From NCBI GenBank assembly GCA_030141605.1, contig JAQGDQ010000109.1, positions 530,001 to 594,000 on the forward strand: a DNA stretch of 64,000 nt, written 5' to 3'. The stretch is from Tubiluchus corallicola (taxonomy: Eukaryota; Priapulida; Priapulimorpha; Priapulimorphida; Tubiluchidae). Positions 13,579 to 64,000 of the stretch are shown here, one piece after another (position 1 is the stretch's first letter; each line of letters starts with the position of its first letter). The notes under the pieces are model-generated. The model did no database searches. It saw nothing but the letters and a program-made list of their open reading frames with translations, and had not been told where the DNA came from. Position numbers and translations under genes: made by a program.

Positions 13579-16097
13579 CTTTCTTAAAATGTGTCTAAAG
13601 TATTAAATGGCAGAAAAATATTACACTGAAATTCCATCAATTTGCACATGCACAGGCAGTCGCCATATGTAAATAAATCGTCCACTGATTGGTTAGTCTT
13701 TGCACGTGTCGTACGATGGATCAAAAGTGGCAACGAAATAACGACAAAAAGCATGCAGTACGACGCATCGCCGAAAAGCAGGACAGACCGAAAGCATTAT
13801 AACTTTGCAACATATTATTTATCACATTGCGCATAAATTCTTGGTTGACATTCCTTCCTGACCTCCATTCGCAGCACAAAAATCTACTGTTTCACTGTGC
13901 GACTCAGGAGGGATAAAAACTACATGTTTGCAGCTTCTCAGCACTTCAGAGCAAGAGATTCTGACAATTTTTTCCAAAAATTAGTTATGACCACAGTTTA
14001 CATCAGAAACATTGTGTCTATAAGTGGTGACAGTAGTCCAGAGCTGCCATCTAATTTTAACAATTATAAACTACATTTCAGTACTTTTGTAACTGCATAT
14101 TGCATAAAATGTTCTGAGCAAAAATATTGTACCTGATACAGTGATAATGTATAATATGTGCAGTGCAAAAGCATTGTATCTGAAACGATCATAAAAATAA
14201 TTAGTTTCTGTGATATTATCTGCTGGTATACTTTCCCATAAATAATATTTCCACTGAATGCAAAATATTTTTAACTAGGTTACAACAATCAGCCACTGTT
14301 CATGTTCATTGTTCACTCGCACTTACCCATCCGCCCATTTGTCCATCCGGCGCTTAATCCCTTTTAAATCAGTGTGAGTGACAACGAATTGTTTTACTGC
14401 TAGACTGCTAGTTTAAACTTGCTAACACGCAAACATATTTTTACACACACATATACCTAATTTATAAGTTGCAGGTGCATTAGACTAATAACAGATGCTT
14501 TAATCATTACACAATGCTTAACATTATGTTATCCTTCTATTACTTTACCGCATATTTTAAGTCTAAGTTAAACCTTCATGATACCCCATGTTTTTACCAT
14601 TACGTCCTTCGATAAACTAACTACTTGATTTTTTCCACCCCCAAATAAAAACCATCTCAAACACTTTTCATCAGTTCCTCTTTGTCAAGAGACTTTGTTT
14701 TTTATCTGCACATAAAATTAACATTTTAAAATTACATGCTCTGCAGTTTCAATATCTTTGCTACATTTACTTTTTTCCAAGCAATAATGGAAATAATACA
14801 TTACGAGCATACAAAGGATTTCCTACCAATTCTAGTGCACCAACCTTCCAGTGTTCAAATGCATTCATCCAGTGTTCAAATGCTCTATTGTTTTTGCAAT
14901 CCCTGTATCTTTTGACTGTAGAGCATTTACTTAATTTTTTCGTCGTATTTCAGCGACTACTTCGTCTAGTCTGTATGTACATCTCATGCTTTTTTGCCCA
15001 ATTGTTTGTCACAAATTTTGTTCAATCCCAACTCATTTAGATCTCCCAATGCCATAATATTGCCAAACACTGGCATCCCAAATTTATCACTTGAATGCCT
15101 GATTCTTTGCAGCCACTTAGATCACCCATCAAGACTTGCTGTACGCATTGTTTAACTTTAAACATAAGCTCTAAGCATGTACTTGCAAGACTGGGCTACC
15201 TGTGTAACTTGCATTAATATGCCAAAATTAATAATGAAACAGATCCTAAGACAGAGAAAGATCCCGGCATCTGCAATCAAATACAAACTAGTCCACACAA
15301 GACCATTGTATATTGCTCATTAACTCAGAATGAGGTTGAATGCAGATACAAGGTTCTTGCTCTCATGCAACGATATGATCATGGGCATAATATTATTTGA
15401 GGTGGGAGGTTTAAGGTACTCAGTAGCCTTAGTATACCTAGAACTAGCAGTTCAAATTAAGTCAAAGAGTGGTTTTCTCAAACGGTTAGTATATTGTTAC
15501 TGCTACTATATAGATCATCAAATGGGCCCAAGGCAATTCTATAAATAATTAATGATTCCAAGATTTCAGAAACAAGGACAAAAATGTACACAAAGTTTTT
15601 TGCTTCTGTTTTTAAAAAGGACCTAATGTCAATGACCAATCACATCTGTTCATTATAGGTGAATGTAATAATTAAATGTGATGTAAACGTACAATACATA
15701 AACTCATTCTGAATATTAATTTCAACATGTTAGCTGACGTGGTTTACTTAAACATTTTTCCTATGTTACTTTATGTTGTTTGCCTGACTATTTACCATAG
15801 TGTCAAAGCTTGGACACACATTTAAATGAAAAGTTGTTGTAGAAAAGATTTATGGAAGAAAAGTATTTAGTATTATGATTCCCTTAAACTCGTGTAGGGT
15901 TACGATAAAGGCTAGATTGCAATAGAAACAGCAGAAAGTAATGTAGCAGTATTGTATCAAAGACAAAATACTAATCTAACACATTAAGTAGACAAAATGA
16001 AAAGAAATTCGGAGTCAGTTAAACCTTTTTTCTTGCCTAGTTACAATATACACATGTCCAAAACAGTATAAGAAAACATCAACCACAAATTGGTATT
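13579..16097. other. Intergenic region between TOMM40 and EIF2B1
   Basis: The first few hundred bases upstream of the TOMM40 start (to about 13870) are relatively CpG-containing and must hold its promoter. Transcription from here runs leftward. The rest, including short frames at 13642-14136 and 15330-15548, shows no recognisable protein. A small duplication of CCAGTGTTCAAATGC lies near 14850-14890. The 3' end of EIF2B1 transcription should fall between about 15700 and 16097. Confidence 0.5.
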
Positions 16098-17042
16098 TTA
16101 CAAATAAAGTTTTATTAATTCATCACTAACAGCAGAAGGAGTGAGAATGCCTAGATCTGTGAATAGCAATGAAATGTAAGCAGGGGGAGTGTAGTCCACT
16201 AAAGGGTGTTCTTCATTTAAATTAGCACCTTCATTGATAGCAGAGGCATGGTATTTAAATTTTTCGGGCATATCCTGCTGATTCAATGGGTATAGACGAG
16301 CGAACTTGAAGCTTTCTGCAAGAGCATAAAATGGTTTATTCATCTGCAGTGCAGAAATAGCCATTGTATATGTTCCAATTTTATTAATAATGCCACCACT
16401 TTCTACAACTCCCTCAGCACCAACCAAGACTAAATCAACCTTCTCCATGATATATCCTATTGCAGAGTCTAATATTATGGTACACGGAATACCTGCTTCA
16501 TCAAGTTTTTTCTGTGTTATATACCCAGATTTGTTAGGCATCGCTTCCGTGACAAATACTTGAAATCTCCTGTTAGCTTTGGCAGCCTGTAGCAAGCTAT
16601 ATAACACAACTCTGGAATGTGAATGAGTTAATATAGTACATCCATCAGTAATGAAATTGGTGGCAATATTTGCGATTTTCTGTCGACACTGTCCCAACCT
16701 TGCTAAAAACATTCTTCCTCGTTCCACCATAATGCGCTTACACTGTTGAAAATCAGAGTGATCAAGGGCTGTGAGAGTTATGAAGCGTAGGAGAAGTTCA
16801 CATCCTGAAGTAATTGAAGTCACTGAACTGTCTGTTTCCGTTAATGTTTTAATTGCATTCTGCAAATCATCTCTCAGCTGCGCCACAGTCTCTGCAGAAG
16901 AGTGTGTAATAAGTTCAATTAATGTTTGAATGGCAGCAACAGCAGCAGACAAATCAGGATCGCGCCTCATTGTATTAGTGAAAAATTCCACTAAGGATGA
17001 TGACTCAAGTGATTTTTCCATATCTGGCATATTTGCATTCAT
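16098..17042 (-). CDS. EIF2B1: eIF2B alpha subunit, single uninterrupted exon
   Basis: This encodes the regulatory alpha subunit of eIF2B, the decameric guanine-nucleotide exchange factor that recharges eIF2 with GTP during translation initiation and senses phosphorylated eIF2 in the integrated stress response. The 314-residue frame matches human eIF2B-alpha (305 aa) end to end. It has an N-terminal helical part with DPDLSAAVAAIQTLIELI and an IF-2B Rossmann-like C-terminal domain. Key segments are IMVERGRMFLARL, DGCTILTHSHSRVVL, GYIMEKVDLVLVGAEGVV, NKIGTYTMA, AESFKFARLYPLNQQD and the C-terminus TPSAVSDELIKLYL. The start adds about 13 residues relative to human; Met8 is an alternative. A splice-acceptor-like TTTCTAG just upstream suggests a possible 5' UTR intron. 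The absence of coding introns is unusual beside intron-rich neighbours, but no poly(A) scar is visible. Confidence 0.96.
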   Translation of the reverse strand: MNANMPDMEKSLESSSLVEFFTNTMRRDPDLSAAVAAIQTLIELITHSSAETVAQLRDDLQNAIKTLTETDSSVTSITSGCELLLRFITLTALDHSDFQQCKRIMVERGRMFLARLGQCRQKIANIATNFITDGCTILTHSHSRVVLYSLLQAAKANRRFQVFVTEAMPNKSGYITQKKLDEAGIPCTIILDSAIGYIMEKVDLVLVGAEGVVESGGIINKIGTYTMAISALQMNKPFYALAESFKFARLYPLNQQDMPEKFKYHASAINEGANLNEEHPLVDYTPPAYISLLFTDLGILTPSAVSDELIKLYL

Positions 17043-17129
17043 GTTATATGTTCTACCTAGAAATACAATTACAAGCTATAAATACAATAAAATTAAAGAC
17101 AATTTCAACAAATATTTATTAATATGCTT

Positions 17130-17324
17130 CTTTTTTGCTGGCGTTATAACGAGGTTGATTTATTATGTAGAATGGACTTTTGGCAAAACAGATAGGCTGG
17201 TGGGTAGGCAAAGTGGGTGGTATTTCCTGCTTTTAATATATCATGGAAATCGGGGCAGGGCAAAAGTTGGTGTTATGGCGAAGCTGGCGTTATAAGGGAG
17301 GGCGGTATAATGAGGTTTGACTGT
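17130..17324. mobile_element. pogo/Tigger-like terminus remnants
   Basis: Two similar blocks occur in the same orientation: CTGGCGTTATAACGAGGTTG (about 17137-17156) and CTGGCGTTATAAGG...TATAATGAGGTTTGACTG ending at about 17322 before TA. Reverse-complemented, the latter begins CAGTCAAACCTCATTATACC, like pogo/Tigger terminal repeats that insert at TA. A matching opposite end was not found, so this looks like a truncated or nested copy next to the EIF2B1 5' end. Confidence 0.45.
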
Positions 17325-19604
17325 AATAACAGCACTTGGGGACATGGCAAGAACTTGCCAACCTAACACTGGACTACAACAAACATGGACATTATTGTCA
17401 AAGAGCTGGACTCTGGAGTAGACTGGTACACAGAAATGGAAAAATAATTTTGATAGGTCACCAACAGGTGCTACACATAGCACAAAAAAGTCTGAACTCT
17501 ACTTGAATGTGTTGTGTCTGTGTGTGTGTGTGGATTCGTTCTAGTTATTGATCAATTCAATTCACGTTTATTGCACAAATACTTCAGGTTACAGAGTACA
17601 ATTCTACAACTAATGAAGGCCACACTATTCAAAAACACGATTGCAGGATTCTCAGCATCAAATCACACTCATTAGCAGCATTAGAAAGGAGAGCAAGGTA
17701 CAGTCTTATATATAATATATTATTACAATAAGCTATTGCTAAGTAGTAAAGAAAGTTACACCCTATTATGATGATCTAAAAACATTAATATAAATTCAAC
17801 TATTGGTAAATAATTTATGCAGGGGTCAATTCACATGGTAATCAGCATTAATTAAGGAGTACATATTAATTAACTCTCGCAGTCCATTCAGGCTCGATTT
17901 TTGTTGTAAGCAGCTGAGTTGGCATTGCTAGGTCGCTTCTGCAAATCAAAGTACTGAAATCACTGAACGTGAAGCTCTTCCAAGTAGCTAATCTCATCAC
18001 AATGCCCGTTACGGCAATTATAGACGTTGAATAGGCAAAATTCATAACAAATGTACATTTATGATTATGATATCAAGAAACATTACGGAAGCAAAACGGT
18101 AACAATTAAGCAGCTATCGTCATCATCATCATCCAGGGACAGGATTCTGTTCACCTCCTAATCTTCTTCTTTTTCAAAATCTCATTACACCTATTGTAGA
18201 CATTGAGGTAACAACACTGATCAGAGCATTCCACCCACGTCTATCTGCAGCTAACAGCGTAAGTTCTTCTACTCCTAAAGATACATTTAGTTGAAGCTGT
18301 TGAACATAAACACACAATATCGGAAATCTTCGAAAGCAAAATAACTAGCGCTCTAGTCCTGCAAGCCCTTAGCAGGGACTACATTTAAATAGCAGAAAGT
18401 CTTCTACGATGACAGGTAACATTGCGTGACTAGTGAATACAAACGATAACCAAATCAATAACAACTAATCTCATAACAATTGTATAAATATGATCATGAT
18501 ATCAAGATCATTACGGAAGCAGTACAGTAGCAATTATAAATTTCTCTGGTATTGCTTAATTAATCGGTTATAATTTGTATGTATGCATAATGAAGTTTAA
18601 GGCCAGCGGATATTATATTCTCTGATAATAATCATACTCAATGGAGGTTGCCATGTATGGCACAGTTGTTGCAATTTTGTCAGTTAGAAATCAGTTAGCA
18701 TGTTATTGTACATGTAATAGTGATGGCCTATATTAAAAATTAATGTATATAGCTGAATGGTAATGTACACAATAAATAATTCATATTAGATTAGGCACAG
18801 GTAACTGTTGAAAATAGATGATGTAGCAACAAATACTGCTGTTTCGTAATTATAAAAATTCGGTGTTGAAAATAGGATTTCTAATCTTTCGTTTAACTCA
18901 CATATAAAGATGCCACTGGGTCAGACCGCCATTGGTTTGTTTGTAGTTTATACTAAAAGTGGCATCAATAATTGTGAGCTGCAGCCTTGATCATTAAACT
19001 TTAATTATCACCTGAGCTCTTGTAAACACATGTAATTTATTTTAAACAGGTTGCGAAACAGTAGAGGTTATTTAGCATCTCTGTAGGTTTTAAATTTGTC
19101 CAACCAAACAGTGTAGCAATAAGGTCAAAGAACAAATAAACCAATGAAAAACAAAAAAACAGAGAAAATTATAAAAATTTACTGCTAAATTCCAAAATCA
19201 TTATGACACAATCAAAAGTTAAATAATTGATAAAAAAACATTCAAAGACTGGATACGTAGAACCCATTTCACTGAAGTAATAGCAGTGAAAGACATGTCA
19301 GTAGACAGTAGAGAAAACTTGGAAACAGAAAATAACTATTGTTTGCACCTATAACTGATATACTGGTTGGCGATGTCTTTCACTACTATATAAAAATATA
19401 TGATACTACCTAAGAGTAATGATGGGAAATGTTTTCAAAAGATGTGATATTTTAGCATGTATAGGTAAAGCCGACAGTTCTATCGCACCAGAGTTTATCA
19501 TGACATTTATCACCACAGTCATCTGAGAACAATGACTGAGATAATATGAAAAATAAGCATGTTTTATCCACATATACATTGCGCCTGCACGGTTTATGAT
19601 AAGT
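17325..19604. other. Intergenic region between EIF2B1 and EPG5
   Basis: No gene recognised. It includes a short TG run near 17515-17531. It also has a diverged direct repeat: blocks near 18045-18110 and 18475-18535 share TGATATCAAGA...CATTACGGAAGCA. Transcription of both neighbours is leftward, so this interval holds the EIF2B1 promoter on its left and the EPG5 3' end on its right. Confidence 0.5.
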
Positions 19605-19610
19605 TTTATT
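19605..19610 (-). terminator. Candidate poly(A) signal of EPG5
   Basis: The reverse strand reads AATAAA about 330 nt beyond the EPG5 stop codon at 19940. It is the best-placed canonical hexamer I noticed. The assignment rests on motif and distance only. Confidence 0.3.
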
Positions 19611-19939
19611 AGGCATTTTACAATCAGTCATAAAAAGAATATCATTAATCTAACAAATATGAATCATCACTTACATGCCCTGAGCAGCTCTTCACACCTT
19701 ATCAATTATTAACAGCTGAAATGAACTAAAATAAAGTTACCTATGTTCTTTGCATTCCTAATTTGTACCTTGCATGTTTAATAACAGTAATTTAACACTT
19801 AAATATTTTACAATAAAAGTATACTTCCATCCGAATCACATTTCAAAAGTGCTAAACTACACTAGGATAAGACTAACGTTAAGATTGGTTCCACAATGAC
19901 GACAGTAACAATTATACTTAATAATATCATACACAAAAT

Positions 19940-63711
<43,772 letters not shown>

Positions 63712-64000
63712 CTGTGAAACCACAAAGTTAACACTATCACACTTACTGCTTTTCAAAAAATATTTTTCAGAGACAAACCTTTCCAACAATCTTTCTTCAT
63801 TTAAGTGCTTATTACCATGAAAAACTGTAACACCTATTAATTGACTATGTTTGTAAAGAGTTTAAAAGCAAACCTATGCATTTTTACCAATTAACATTTT
63901 AGAAAAATTACATAATTATTCAGTTCATCAAAGGTACACATTATGCCTTGGACATAGTAACATTACAATTTACGCACACTACACGACACACAGGAACCCA
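63712..64000 (-). other. EPG5 upstream sequence; exon 1 may extend here
   Basis: The frame of EPG5 exon 1 (63582-63711) stays open upstream through LNEERLLERFVSEK to about 63815, so the exon may begin near TTACAG at about 63812 rather than at 63711. Alternatively, a short 67-nt intron separates two exons. Further exons encoding the N-terminus lie outside the window. Confidence 0.4.

Noticed and set aside
13642-14136. Two plus-strand frames upstream of TOMM40
   Set aside because: They lie in the expected promoter region and resemble no protein; composition is not coding-like.
16930-17295. Plus-strand 121-codon frame overlapping the EIF2B1 5' end
   Set aside because: It is antisense to a secure coding exon and its remainder covers transposon-terminus sequence.

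Overview
This window is AT-rich nuclear DNA from an animal. The genes have many exons, introns run from about 50 nt to 13 kb, and the spaces between exons are full of degraded DNA transposons, SINE-like and LINE/Penelope-like remnants, and simple repeats. EPG5 and FAXC-like genes are animal families. The introns, the transposon mix and the moderate protein divergence suggest an invertebrate, possibly a non-bilaterian such as a sponge or cnidarian. That last step is inference.

Layout. (1) 1-4776: no gene recognised, probably intergenic. (2) 4777-13578, minus strand: TOMM40, the mitochondrial outer-membrane import channel, rebuilt from seven exons with matching phases. One intron holds a Harbinger-type MITE and another a copy of a 560-bp dispersed repeat. 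(3) 13579-16097: intergenic, with diverged repeats starting inside TOMM40 intron 1. (4) 16098-17042, minus strand: EIF2B1, the alpha subunit of the eIF2B exchange factor, uninterrupted in one exon. (5) 17043-19939: intergenic, repeats and a pogo-like terminus. (6) 19940 to the right edge, minus strand: EPG5, the autophagosome-lysosome tethering factor. I place 37 exons (6,750 nt, about 2,249 codons) ending at the true stop. The first few hundred codons lie beyond position 64000.

The largest EPG5 intron (25581-38422, 12.8 kb) contains genes on the opposite strand. These are two intact five-exon FAXC-like genes (26935-29605 and 32640-36780), the decayed remains of a third copy between them, and a possible small gene at 37519-37854. 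The FAXC copies are a tandem duplication whose exons differ unevenly, as expected from gene conversion.

Mobile DNA: a hAT element with a perfect 8-bp target duplication that keeps only the two ends of a transposase gene (44592-45724); other hAT derivatives; pogo/Tigger-like and Harbinger-like non-autonomous elements; a three-copy unclassified repeat; a head-to-head SINE pair; a LINE reverse-transcriptase scrap; and four Penelope/hammerhead-like modules. The protein genes are housekeeping or conserved animal genes with no functional link to one another. I see no convincing undescribed biological system. The most distinctive observations are the nested FAXC cluster, an EPG5 splice junction copied into a minisatellite, and the internally deleted hAT element.
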